Positions 8,358 to 15,294 of a stretch of 23,661 nt of DNA are shown here, in pieces. The DNA comes from Bacteroidota bacterium. GTDB taxonomy: Bacteria > Bacteroidota > Bacteroidia > Chitinophagales > Chitinophagaceae. Under the pieces are notes generated by a model. The model was not told the origin of the DNA, made no database searches, and worked only from the letters and a program-made list of their open reading frames with translations. Position numbers and translations under genes: made by a program. Location: NCBI GenBank assembly GCA_023392185.1, contig JAEVZP010000250.1, positions 1 to 23,661 of the forward strand. Reading direction: 5' to 3'. The number at the start of each line of letters is the position of its first letter. The stretch's first letter is position 1.

Positions 8358-9497
8358 ATGATGAACCGCTATCTGAACTGGAAGGTGTTTCTGGCTTTTA
8401 TAGCCCTGCTCATCGGCGTGGCTACCCTCCAATACACCAGCACTCTGGCCGGAAAACTGTCGAAGCAGGAGCGGCAGGATGTGGAAAGCTGGGCAGAAGC
8501 CATCCAGACCCTCGCCTCGGCAGAATCGGAACAGGATCTCTCCTTCGCCCTCTCCTACGCCGGGAAAAACCACACCATTCCGGTTATCCAGACCGACGCC
8601 CACAACCGCGTGCTGCACGTGCTGAACCTGGACACTTCCCGGGTGCGCAACCGGTCTTTTTTTCTCCGGCAGAAAATCAGCGAATTCAAAAAGGTGCATC
8701 CCCCGATCGTCATCGATTTCGGCAGCGACATCAACTATATCTACTACGGCGAGTCGGTATTTCTGACGGAACTGCGCCGCTTTCCATACGTGCAACTGCT
8801 CATCCTGATTCTGTTCTGCGGCGTGCTGATCTACGCCCTCACCACCGCGCACCGATCGCTTCAGAACCAGGTTTGGGTAGGCCTTTCCAAAGAAACGGCC
8901 CATCAACTGGGCACGCCGCTCACCAGTCTGGAAGGCTGGGTGGAGTTGCAGGCGCTCGAGTCGCCGGATAGCGAGGTGGTGGCCGAGATGCGCAAAGACC
9001 TGGAGCGCCTGCGCCTGGTGGCCGATCGCTTCAGCAAGGTGGGCAGCACGCCGGTTTTGGAGGTAGAAGACGTAAACGCCCGCATCGGCGATATGGTGGA
9101 TTATATGCGCAAGCGGGCTCCCGAAAAGGTAACTATTCACTATGAGACGGCCCCGCAGCCCGTGCTGTTGTCGCTCAACGGCCCGCTCTTCGACTGGGTG
9201 CTCGAAAACCTGATGCGCAACGCGCTCGACGCCATGAACGGCTCCGGCGATATCCGCGTGGAGCTGAAAGAACATCCGACCTATGTGGTGATCGACGTGG
9301 CCGACAGCGGGAAAGGGATTGCTGCCCGGAATATCCCCAAGGTTTTCAAACCCGGCTTTTCGACCAAAAAGCGGGGCTGGGGACTGGGCCTCTCGCTTTC
9401 CAAGCGCATTATCGATCACTATCACAACGGCCTGCTGCGGGTCAAAGAGTCGGCAGAAGGGAAGGGAACGACTTTTCGCATTCAGATTTGGCGGTGA
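8358..9497 (+). CDS. membrane sensor histidine kinase
   Basis: A 379-residue two-component sensor kinase. A membrane segment at about 8-26 and a second at about 144-163 bracket a roughly 115-residue periplasmic sensing region without a recognised domain. The dimerisation and phosphotransfer helix reads KETAHQLGTPLTSLEGW with His182 as the phosphate acceptor. The ATPase domain shows N box NLMRNALDAM (284-293), DSGKGI (316-321) and GWGLGLSLSKRI (340-351). It should autophosphorylate His182 and pass phosphate to a response regulator, but no receiver-domain gene lies within the window, so it is an orphan kinase here. Divergent from the 8270 gene. A TACCTTTC sequence at 8341-8348 may be its -7 element; no -33 match is clear. 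Confidence 0.93.
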   Translation: MMNRYLNWKVFLAFIALLIGVATLQYTSTLAGKLSKQERQDVESWAEAIQTLASAESEQDLSFALSYAGKNHTIPVIQTDAHNRVLHVLNLDTSRVRNRSFFLRQKISEFKKVHPPIVIDFGSDINYIYYGESVFLTELRRFPYVQLLILILFCGVLIYALTTAHRSLQNQVWVGLSKETAHQLGTPLTSLEGWVELQALESPDSEVVAEMRKDLERLRLVADRFSKVGSTPVLEVEDVNARIGDMVDYMRKRAPEKVTIHYETAPQPVLLSLNGPLFDWVLENLMRNALDAMNGSGDIRVELKEHPTYVVIDVADSGKGIAARNIPKVFKPGFSTKKRGWGLGLSLSKRIIDHYHNGLLRVKESAEGKGTTFRIQIWR

Positions 9498-9519
9498 CCG
9501 AAAAGGAGTTGAAAAAGTG

Positions 9520-9550
9520 TTTGGAATTTACCCAAATGCCATTACCTTTG
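9520..9550 (+). promoter_or_regulatory. promoter of tRNA-Leu
   Basis: TTTG at 9520-9523, a 19-base spacer and TACCTTTG at 9543-9550: an exact fit to the Bacteroidota consensus. The expected transcript start near 9555 is about 27 bases before the mature tRNA 5' end. Confidence 0.8.
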
Positions 9551-9581
9551 CGCTCCCTTCAAGGGAAATCTACCCAAGGCT

Positions 9582-9667
9582 GCGGCGGTGGCGAAACTGG
9601 TAGACGCACTACTTTGAGGTGGTAGCGCCTGTTATAGGGCGTGGGAGTTCGAATCTCCTCTGCCGCA
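9582..9667 (+). tRNA. tRNA-Leu (anticodon GAG)
   Basis: An 86-base class II tRNA that folds completely. The acceptor stem GCGGCGG pairs with CTGCCGC. The D arm contains TGGTAGA. The anticodon stem CTACT/GGTAG closes the loop TTGAGGT with anticodon GAG, reading CTC and CTT leucine codons. A long variable arm CGCCTGTTATAGGGCG is typical of tRNA-Leu. The T arm is GGGAG-TTCGAAT-CTCCT. The discriminator base is A. The CCA end is not encoded (CGT follows), so it must be added by the nucleotidyltransferase. It is flanked by its own promoter and terminator and so is a single-gene unit. Confidence 0.96.
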
Positions 9668-9674
9668 CGTGAAA

Positions 9675-9715
9675 AACAATCCCTGACCCTTCCCGGTCGG
9701 GGATTGTTCTTTTTT
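9675..9715 (+). terminator. rho-independent terminator of tRNA-Leu
   Basis: AACAATCCC (9675-9683) pairs with GGGATTGTT (9700-9708), with further pairing of TGACC and GGTC inside, followed by CTTTTTT. A strong classical terminator starting eight bases after the tRNA. Confidence 0.9.
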
Positions 9716-9741
9716 AAGGCTTTCCTTCCTGTCTGCGAGGC

Positions 9742-9788
9742 AAAAGAAAAAGCCTTGTTTTCCGGAAATGGGCGGAAAACAAGGCTTT
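9742..9788 (-). terminator. rho-independent terminator of hppD
   Basis: AAAGCCTTGTTTTCC (9749-9763) and GGAAAACAAGGCTTT (9774-9788) form a perfect 15-base stem with a 10-base loop. On the minus strand the stem is followed by a T-rich tract. It terminates hppD, which ends at 9811. The palindrome TTTCCGGAAA (9759-9768) spans the left arm and the loop. Confidence 0.88.
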
Positions 9789-9810
9789 GTAAAAAGCGGT
9801 AGAAACCTGC

Positions 9811-10950
9811 TTAGAGGTTGCCGCGCAGCGCTTGTTCGCGCTCAATGCTTTCAAACAGCGCCTTGAAGTTGCCCGCGCCGAAGCTTTGAGCACCTTTGCG
9901 CTGAATGATTTCGAAAAACAGGGTCGGGCGGTCCTGCACCGGCTTGGTGAAGATTTGCAGCAGATAGCCTTCTTCATCGCGGTCTACCAGAATGCCAAGG
10001 TCCTGAAGGGGTTTCACTTCTTCGTCGATCTTACCGACGCGCTCGCCGAGCATGTCGTAATAAGCATTGGGCGGGGCAGAAAGAAACTCTACACCGCGCG
10101 ACTTCAGCTCAATCACCGTCTGGACGATGTCGTTGGTAGCTACGGCAATATGCTGTACGCCTTCGCCTTCGTAGAATTCGAGGTATTCTTCGATCTGGCT
10201 TTTCTTTTTGCCTTCTGCCGGCTCGTTGATCGGGAATTTCACATAGCCGTTGCCGTTGGACATCACCTTGCTCATCAGGGCCGAATATTCGGTGTTGATT
10301 TGCTTGTCGTCGAAGGAGAGGATGTTGGCAAAGCCCATCACCTCTTCATACCACTTCACCGTTTCGTTCATGCGGTTCCAGCCTACGTTGCCCACGCAGT
10401 GGTCTACATACAGCAGGCCGGTTTCGCTGGGTGCATAATCGCTTTTGCGGGGCTGAAAGCCGGGCAGGAAGGCGCCGGTGTAGTCTTTGCGCTCCACAAA
10501 CATGTGGATCGTCTCGCCATAGGTATAAATACCGGAAATAACCACCTTGCCGTGCTCATCTTCCAGGGTCCGGGGCTCCATATAAGGCTTGGCGCCGCGG
10601 CTCACGGTTTCGTTGTAGGAAAGGGTTGCATCATCCACCCACAGGGCGAGCACCTTCACACCATCGCCGTGCTTTTTCACGTGCTCAATGATCGGAGAGT
10701 CGCTTTTGAGGTTGGTGGTCAGTACCAGGCGGATCTTTTGCTGTTGTAGTACATACGACACGCGGTCGCGCACACCGGTTTCCGGGCCGGCATAGGCTAC
10801 ATCCTGAAAACCAAAGGCGGTTTTGTAGAAGTGGGCCGCCTGTTTGGCATTGCCTACGTACATTTCAATATAATCAGTGCCGCGGATGGGCAGAAAATCG
10901 GTTGTAGCGCGCTTTTCAAGTTCTTGCGCTACAATAGGAGACTCCATCAT
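9811..10950 (-). CDS. hppD: 4-hydroxyphenylpyruvate dioxygenase
   Basis: A 379-residue non-haem iron dioxygenase converting 4-hydroxyphenylpyruvate to homogentisate in tyrosine degradation. Two vicinal-oxygen-chelate domains are present: an N-terminal one from DYIEMYVGNAKQAAHFY (26-42) and a catalytic one from about 178. The three iron ligands fall where expected: His184 in VDHCVGNV, His267 in QHIAVATND and Glu347 in FFEIIQR. The C-terminal helix GAGNFKALFESIEREQ, which closes the active site, is intact. The start could be either of two adjacent ATG codons. The next step, homogentisate dioxygenase, is encoded 1.6 kb away on the same strand but separated by other genes, so they are neighbours rather than one operon. 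Confidence 0.97.
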   Translation of the reverse strand: MMESPIVAQELEKRATTDFLPIRGTDYIEMYVGNAKQAAHFYKTAFGFQDVAYAGPETGVRDRVSYVLQQQKIRLVLTTNLKSDSPIIEHVKKHGDGVKVLALWVDDATLSYNETVSRGAKPYMEPRTLEDEHGKVVISGIYTYGETIHMFVERKDYTGAFLPGFQPRKSDYAPSETGLLYVDHCVGNVGWNRMNETVKWYEEVMGFANILSFDDKQINTEYSALMSKVMSNGNGYVKFPINEPAEGKKKSQIEEYLEFYEGEGVQHIAVATNDIVQTVIELKSRGVEFLSAPPNAYYDMLGERVGKIDEEVKPLQDLGILVDRDEEGYLLQIFTKPVQDRPTLFFEIIQRKGAQSFGAGNFKALFESIEREQALRGNL

Positions 10951-11242
10951 TTCTGAAATGGTTTTATGATTGGAAAGTAAAAAAGATTGAAGAATGCCGG
11001 TCCGGGGGCTCTAGGGCCAGATCGCCATAACGGCCTCCCGGAGCAGGCCTTTGCAATGATGACGTTTTCTCATGCTATGAATAGTGCAAAATACGAAAAT
11101 AACTCCGAATCCGGATGGAATGTTTCCCAGACAAGCCCATCCGGGCATGTTAGCAGGATTTGACATCCTGGCAAACGATCTTATGAAAATTTGAGAAGGT
11201 ACAATATATTGGGCGTCCGAAATTCTCTTTTTTACGCTCCTT

Positions 11243-12133
11243 ATGACTACAGCTCCCCTCGAAGCGGACCCCTCAAAATATAATGTACCGGCTTCTTCGC
11301 GCCGTGCTTTCCTAAAACAGGGCGCTGTGCTGGCGGCAGGGCTGGCTTTCGGTCTGCCCTGGTTTGGCGGCTGCCGGAAAACGGCTTCCGAAGCAGAATT
11401 TATCTGGCTGGAGCTTTCCCGGGAACTGAAAGGCACCCTGCTGCGTCCGGATTACAGCGGCTTTGCACAGAAGGCGGCACCCTGGGCCTTGCAATATGCA
11501 AATGTATTGCCGCAGGCCATTGCCAGTTGTGTTTCCAAAGAAGATGTACAGGCCTGTATGCGCTGGGCGCGCAAGCACAACGTGCCCCTGGTAGCCCGCA
11601 GCGGCGGCCACTCCTACGGCGGCTATTCCACCACTACCGGCCTGATGATCGACGTTTCGCCGATGCGGCAGATCCGGTATGATACGGCCACAGAACTGCT
11701 GCACGTGGAAGGGGGCGCGCGCAACCGGCAGGTATTCGAGGCGGGTAGGGCTTTGGGCCTGTCAGTGACGCATGGACGGTGCTTCGGGGTGGCTACCTGG
11801 AAATTCTTTTTATTGGGTGGGGCTATTGACGACAAGCAGCCGGCAGAAACCGCTCTGCTTCACCGCGGCTACAGCATGCTGACCAGCATTGAGCTGGAGT
11901 GGACCGAAAAAGATAGCGCGTCGACGGTGGCCCGCGCCGGGCAGTGGCTGGACGGCTTCCACAACCGCAGGGCGCCTTTCACCTCTCCACACAGCTATCA
12001 GAACTTTATAGACCCCAGAGAAGCAGATTCTCTCCATGCCTACTATGGAAGTCATCTGCAGCGGCTGCGCGAGGTGAAACGCCGCTATGATCCGCAGAAT
12101 GTCTTTCGCTTTCCGCGATCCATTCCGCTGTAA
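11243..12133 (+). pseudogene. FAD-linked oxidase (berberine-bridge type) with internal deletion
   Basis: A 296-residue open frame that joins the two ends of a protein normally about 450-500 residues long. The N-terminus has a Tat signal, SSRRAFLKQG (18-27), followed by a hydrophobic stretch and WFGGC, which could be a lipobox. The FAD-binding loop RSGGHSYGGYS (120-129-130) retains His123, and HGRC retains Cys180, the two residues that usually hold FAD covalently. After GVA (to residue 184, about 11794) the frame jumps to a KFFLLGGAI segment and the normal C-terminal BBE domain, with QNFIDP, YYGSHLQRLREVKRRYDPQNVF. The remainder of the FAD domain and the substrate domain, roughly 150-200 residues, is missing, in frame. 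It is probably non-functional, though still openly readable. Confidence 0.75.
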
Positions 12134-12161
12134 GAGCAGCAGTCTCCCCGCGCGCTGCTCT
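12133..12161 (+). other. hairpin after the FAD oxidase frame
   Basis: AGAGCAGC (12133-12140) pairs with GCTGCTCT (12154-12161) around a 13-base loop, overlapping the stop codon. No T tract follows, so it may be a weak or factor-dependent terminator. Confidence 0.4.
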
Positions 12162-12253
12162 CATAAGAGGCATGGGAAGGCTGGCGGGAATGCATAAAAG
12201 GCCTGTTCCTACTGCTGGGAGAATGGCCCGAATAAGGGGCCGGTGCAGTAGTG

Positions 12254-12547
12254 TCATCGGCTGTTGTAGAGCATGACGATGGCTATGACCAACAACACGG
12301 ACAGCACCGCAAACCACCGGATGAAAGCAATCCGCTGGGCACGGATTTCGGCGTAAAAAATATTTGAGAGGCGCTTGCGCAAACCTTCGAGTTCTTTGCC
12401 CAAAGAAGACCGGCTGATCCGGTGGCTGGCTTCGTTGGAGTCTGAAATGACTTTGGCGATCGATTCGGTCAGGTCGCGGGCCTTCTCCGGTTGCGGAATT
12501 TGCTCTTTAACCAACTCGTATATTTTAAGGCTTTGTTTCGTTTTCAT
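12254..12547 (-). CDS. small coiled-coil protein with C-terminal membrane anchor
   Basis: A 97-residue protein with a charged, helical N-terminal region (about 1-70, rich in Glu, Lys, Arg and Ser with heptad-like spacing) and one hydrophobic segment FAVLSVLLVIAIVML (about 79-93) before a short tail. This is a tail-anchored coiled-coil layout, resembling DUF1640/CCDC90-like small proteins, but I cannot confirm the family. It starts 27 bases after the hmgA stop on the same strand and is probably cotranscribed with it. No role in tyrosine breakdown is evident. Confidence 0.7.
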   Translation of the reverse strand: MKTKQSLKIYELVKEQIPQPEKARDLTESIAKVISDSNEASHRISRSSLGKELEGLRKRLSNIFYAEIRAQRIAFIRWFAVLSVLLVIAIVMLYNSR

Positions 12548-12574
12548 TAAATTCAGCCTACATAAATCCTGCCA

Positions 12575-13735
12575 CTATTCAATCCAGCTGTAGGCGTATT
12601 GATCGTCCTCAATATCCAGCGCTTCCTGCGTTAGGTGCAGCGGGTGAAACGTGTCTACCATCACGGCCAGCTCGCCGGTATCTTCCTTGCCGATGCTTTT
12701 TTCAACAGCGCCAGGATGCGGGCCGTGCGGGATGCCGGCCGGGTGCAGCGTAATCATGCCGCGCGTTACGTGTTTGCGGCTCATAAAGTCGCCGTCCACG
12801 TAATACAGCACCTCATCTGAGTCGATATTGCTGTGGTAGTAGGGCGCCGGAATCGACAATGGATGATAGTCATATTTCCGGGGCACAAAAGAGCAAATTA
12901 CAAAGTTGTGCGCGTCGAACTGCTGGTGTACCGGTGGTGGCTGGTGCACACGGCCGGTAATGGGCTCAAAGTCGTGGATGGATGTGATATAGGGATACTC
13001 GGTACCGTCCCAGCCAATGAGGTCAAAGGGATGATAGGCATAGGTCATCGGGTACAAAAACCCTTTCTTCCTGGTGTAGATGAGAAATTCGCCTTTCTCG
13101 TCGTGAGTTTCGAGGTCCTGCGGCTTGCGGATATCACGCTCGCAGTAGGGCGCGTGTTCCAGCAGCTGTCCGTAGCGGCTGAGGTAGCGCCTGGGAAATG
13201 CAATAGGAGAGGGGCTTTCTACAATGAAAAGCCGGTTTTTCTCGTCCTCAAAATCAATCTGGTAAACCGTTCCGCGCGGGATTACGATATAGTCGCCGTA
13301 GCTAAACGGCAGCTTGCCGTAGGCCGTCTTTACCACGCCGGTGCCTTCGTGCACAAAAATAACTTCATCGCAGTCGGCATTTTTGAAAAACTCTTTTTCA
13401 GGCATGCTGTGCCGAGGCGCTGCCAGCACGATATGGCAGTCGTTGTTGAAAAGCACCGTTTTCCGGCTTTGGAGGTACTGGTCTTCGGGCTTTACATCAA
13501 AGCCTTCAAATGAGCGTGGCTTCAGCAGGCTGTCGGTAGCCGGCTTGGGGCGCACGTCGGTCGGCTCCCCGGCGTTGGTAATCACCGTAGGCGGGTGCAC
13601 ATGATACAGCAGCGAGTAATTGGACGAAAAACCTTCGGTAGAAAACAGCTCTTCGCGGTACAGCCCGCCGTCGGGCTTCCGGAATTGCGTATGGCGTTTG
13701 TGCGGAATTTTCCCCAGCGTATAGTAATGCGGCAT
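12575..13735 (-). CDS. hmgA: homogentisate 1,2-dioxygenase
   Basis: A 386-residue cupin-fold iron dioxygenase that opens the ring of homogentisate to maleylacetoacetate, the step after HppD. The N-terminus MPHYYTLGKIPHKRHTQFR and the phrases GLYREELFSTEGFSSNYSLLYH and PHGPHPG are characteristic. Probable iron ligands are His301 and Glu308 in YYHSNIDSDEVLYY and His337 in IPHGPHPG. It is a little shorter than the about 440-residue proteobacterial and animal enzymes, as usual for Bacteroidota homologues. The following enzymes (maleylacetoacetate isomerase, fumarylacetoacetase) are not in the window. A TATATTTG sequence (complement of 13743-13750) lies eight bases before the ATG. Confidence 0.96.
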   Translation of the reverse strand: MPHYYTLGKIPHKRHTQFRKPDGGLYREELFSTEGFSSNYSLLYHVHPPTVITNAGEPTDVRPKPATDSLLKPRSFEGFDVKPEDQYLQSRKTVLFNNDCHIVLAAPRHSMPEKEFFKNADCDEVIFVHEGTGVVKTAYGKLPFSYGDYIVIPRGTVYQIDFEDEKNRLFIVESPSPIAFPRRYLSRYGQLLEHAPYCERDIRKPQDLETHDEKGEFLIYTRKKGFLYPMTYAYHPFDLIGWDGTEYPYITSIHDFEPITGRVHQPPPVHQQFDAHNFVICSFVPRKYDYHPLSIPAPYYHSNIDSDEVLYYVDGDFMSRKHVTRGMITLHPAGIPHGPHPGAVEKSIGKEDTGELAVMVDTFHPLHLTQEALDIEDDQYAYSWIE

Positions 13736-14139
13736 AGTGGTTCAAATATAGCGCACAGCGCGAAAAAGGTTTTTTCAGGCTGTTTGTTATGCACCGGAAT
13801 TTCCGGAAAACGCCCGCCTCCCGACAGCTATTACTGGAATGAAAAGGCCTGAATTTTCCGGAAATCTGCGCCTTCGGGTGTTGCAGCCGGCTGCTTTTGA
13901 AGACCTGGGCTTAGGGAAGCGCCGTTTGTCGAATCAGCATTTGACTATTTTGCTGGATAATCATCTGAGGGCGGGGGTTTAAAAAAGGATGGAACGTTCA
14001 ATTATTGCTGCAGGTGGGGATTTTATAACGTCATGCCCGGTACTGCAACCTGGTTTTATTTAATGCTGAAAGTAAGAACTTTTGCTCGGCTTTGTTCGTC
14101 TGTCGAAACTGCTGCTAACAGTAGCACATAGCTGATATT
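13736..14139. other. 404-base gap upstream of hmgA, no gene
   Basis: I see no credible coding sequence. It holds the candidate hmgA -7 element, two exact TTTCCGGAAA palindromes (13800-13809 and 13855-13864) and, from about 13990, the AT-richer edge of the neighbouring island with the left arm of a 15-base inverted repeat at 14005-14019. Confidence 0.6.
13743..13756 (-). promoter_or_regulatory. possible hmgA -7 element inside a 14-base repeat
   Basis: The minus strand reads GTGCGCTATATTTG, whose last eight bases fit TAnnTTTG. The transcript would start only about 3 bases before the hmgA ATG, suggesting a nearly leaderless mRNA. No TTG is seen at the usual -33 spacing. The same 14 bases recur at 15165-15178. 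Confidence 0.4.
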
Positions 14140-14165
14140 TTAATGTCCAGCCCCACTTGCAGCAA
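14005..14165. repeat. 15-base inverted repeat flanking the 3' end of the TPR-like gene
   Basis: TTGCTGCAGGTGGGG (14005-14019) and CCCCACTTGCAGCAA (14151-14165) are inverted copies with one mismatch, 131 bases apart. The right arm lies inside the last codons of the TPR-like gene, encoding part of its VAASGAGH tail. Confidence 0.7.
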
Positions 14166-15009
14166 CATTATTGTTGCCTGCTGGTTTTCTTCTCTCTTTG
14201 AAGAACTCAATGATTTTTTTGTCCTTGTACAAGTTCTTATTTCGTTTCCAGTATTCAAACGCTTGTTGTATTGAACCAATCGGAATACCTGCACCAAAAA
14301 AGGGTTCTCCTGGTATTCTATGAGGTAGTGGAGCTTTGTGCTTGTCTTTAATAATTTCGTCAGGCAAAAATTTGTTTGCTCCTAGGGCAATTTCTAAATA
14401 GTCATCCGCAATTTCAATATTGCCTGAAAGGACTTCAAGCGCAACTCGTCCGTACGTCGTCTCGATAGACCAATCGTCAGACAGTTTATCTAACAGACTT
14501 CTAACCGCTTTCAAATTTTTAATCGCAAAGAGACACTCTAATTTTAGAAATCTTGCACCTTGATTGTCATTGTCATTTAGGCGCAGAATTTCGTCATAAA
14601 GCGTAATGGCTTTTTCATGGCTCCCTTTTAGTTGTAGTTCAAGTCCGAGTATTTGACATGACCTTAAAAAAGGTCTGTTGTCCAAACACGACCAAATTAA
14701 TCTGTCCTTCTTCTTGTCAAATTCTTTTGGAAAACAATCCTTACCAATTTGGTAAGCCTTTTCAGCAGTTATGAAACTTTCAAATTCTTTTTTCTGATTA
14801 CTGAAAGCGATGCTAAGATGATTGTATGCGTCAATGAAAAAGGGAAATTTTGCAATCAAGGATTTAAAAACCTTTTCAGCAGCAGCGTCGTCATAATCTA
14901 ACATTTCAACTGCATTCCAAAATATGTCATGGTTTTTCTCGTTGGAGATTTCAGGCGGGAATTTAAACTCCCATTCATTATCCGAGTATTTAACTAATAT
15001 AGGTTTCAT
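14140..15009 (-). CDS. TPR-like protein in AT-rich cassette, hypothetical
   Basis: A 289-residue, mostly helical cytoplasmic protein with tetratricopeptide-like helix pairs. Examples are AAEKVFKSLIAKFPFFIDAYNHLSIAFSNQ (cited in two parts: AAEKVFKSLIAKFPF and IDAYNHLSIAF), HEKAITLYDEILRLNDND and ARFLKLECLFAIKNLKAVRSLL. The frame stays open upstream to 15255, but I chose the ATG at 15007-15009. There the text MKPILVKYSDNEWEFKFPPE looks like a natural N-terminus and the AT-rich composition begins. The C-terminus ends in a Gly/Ala tail, NNNVAASGAGH, encoded by the inverted repeat. TPR proteins bind partners; none is suggested by context. Composition differs from every neighbour, a sign of transfer. 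Confidence 0.7.
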   Translation of the reverse strand: MKPILVKYSDNEWEFKFPPEISNEKNHDIFWNAVEMLDYDDAAAEKVFKSLIAKFPFFIDAYNHLSIAFSNQKKEFESFITAEKAYQIGKDCFPKEFDKKKDRLIWSCLDNRPFLRSCQILGLELQLKGSHEKAITLYDEILRLNDNDNQGARFLKLECLFAIKNLKAVRSLLDKLSDDWSIETTYGRVALEVLSGNIEIADDYLEIALGANKFLPDEIIKDKHKAPLPHRIPGEPFFGAGIPIGSIQQAFEYWKRNKNLYKDKKIIEFFKERRKPAGNNNVAASGAGH

Positions 15010-15164
15010 AATTTTTACGGTGTGTCCAAATAAACTTGCAGACAAATCAGAAATAAACGCCCTTACCATCCAAAAACACTCGCAATACACCCCTTTTTTT
15101 GGGGGTGGCTTTACGCCAGTTTTAAGGCAAAATCCTATGGCGGATCTTTTTCCGGAATGGGCTC

Positions 15165-15178
15165 CCAAATATAGCGCA
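15165..15178 (-). repeat. second copy of the 14-base repeat CAAATATAGCGCAC
   Basis: Identical to 13743-13756, in the same orientation; with one mismatch it extends to 17 bases. On the minus strand it reads GTGCGCTATATTTG and so also carries a TAnnTTTG -7 element, which could drive transcription toward the TPR-like gene. The two copies lie on either side of the AT-rich island. Confidence 0.6.
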
Positions 15179-15242
15179 CGGCTTTCCCAATCGCAAACTA
15201 CACCCGCGTAATCGCCAATTGCAGCAACCCTATTCAACGCAA

Positions 15243-15268
15243 AAAAGCCCGGCACATACCGGGCTTTT
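15243..15268 (-). terminator. terminator of the rpmB-rpmG-DUF4295 cluster
   Basis: AAAAGCCCGG (15243-15252) pairs perfectly with CCGGGCTTTT (15259-15268) around a 6-base loop. The A and T tracts on the two sides make it potentially bidirectional. It lies 27 bases after the DUF4295 stop. Confidence 0.88.
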
Positions 15269-15294
15269 CTAAAAAGCTTGTTCGAGCGCGAAAC

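Larger units (their letters stand above)
13990..15110 (-). mobile_element. AT-rich island, possible acquired gene cassette
   Basis: Composition drops sharply here relative to both sides; the coding part is visibly AT-rich while hmgA and the ribosomal genes are not. It contains one gene (14140-15009). Its ends carry repeats: an inverted pair at 14005-14019 and 14151-14165, and a split direct repeat (TGTCCA-N5-ACTTGCAG) at 14144-14162 and 15027-15045. A C/G-tract hairpin with a T loop lies at 15088-15106. No transposase, integrase or canonical integron attC core is seen. Boundaries are approximate and the mechanism is unknown. Confidence 0.45.
15010..15294. other. intergenic region upstream of the TPR-like gene
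   Basis: No convincing gene. It contains the split repeat TGTCCA-N5-ACTTGCAG at 15027-15045, a hairpin CACCCC/GGGGTG with a T-rich loop (about 15089-15107), the second copy of CAAATATAGCGCAC (15165-15178) and the terminator of the ribosomal cluster. The open frame through it may be a decayed gene fragment or chance. Confidence 0.45.

Noticed and set aside
8340..9425. 361-codon minus-strand ORF
   Set aside because: Antisense to the histidine kinase; no domain and biased His/Gln/Arg composition.
9832..10749. 305-codon plus-strand ORF
   Set aside because: Antisense to hppD, whose iron ligands are in place.
11160..11187. E. coli-type promoter TTGACA-N16-TATGAA before the FAD oxidase
   Set aside because: Bacteroidota sigma factor uses TTG/TAnnTTTG; the match is probably fortuitous, part of it being a small AGGAT/ATCCT inverted repeat.
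14005..14165. Integron attC site
   Set aside because: The inverted repeat and size fit, but no RYYYAAC/GTTRRRY core pair is found and there is no integrase.
15010..15255. 82-codon N-terminal extension of the TPR-like gene
   Set aside because: Composition changes at 15010 and the extension runs through a hairpin and into the ribosomal-cluster terminator; more likely noncoding or a gene fragment.
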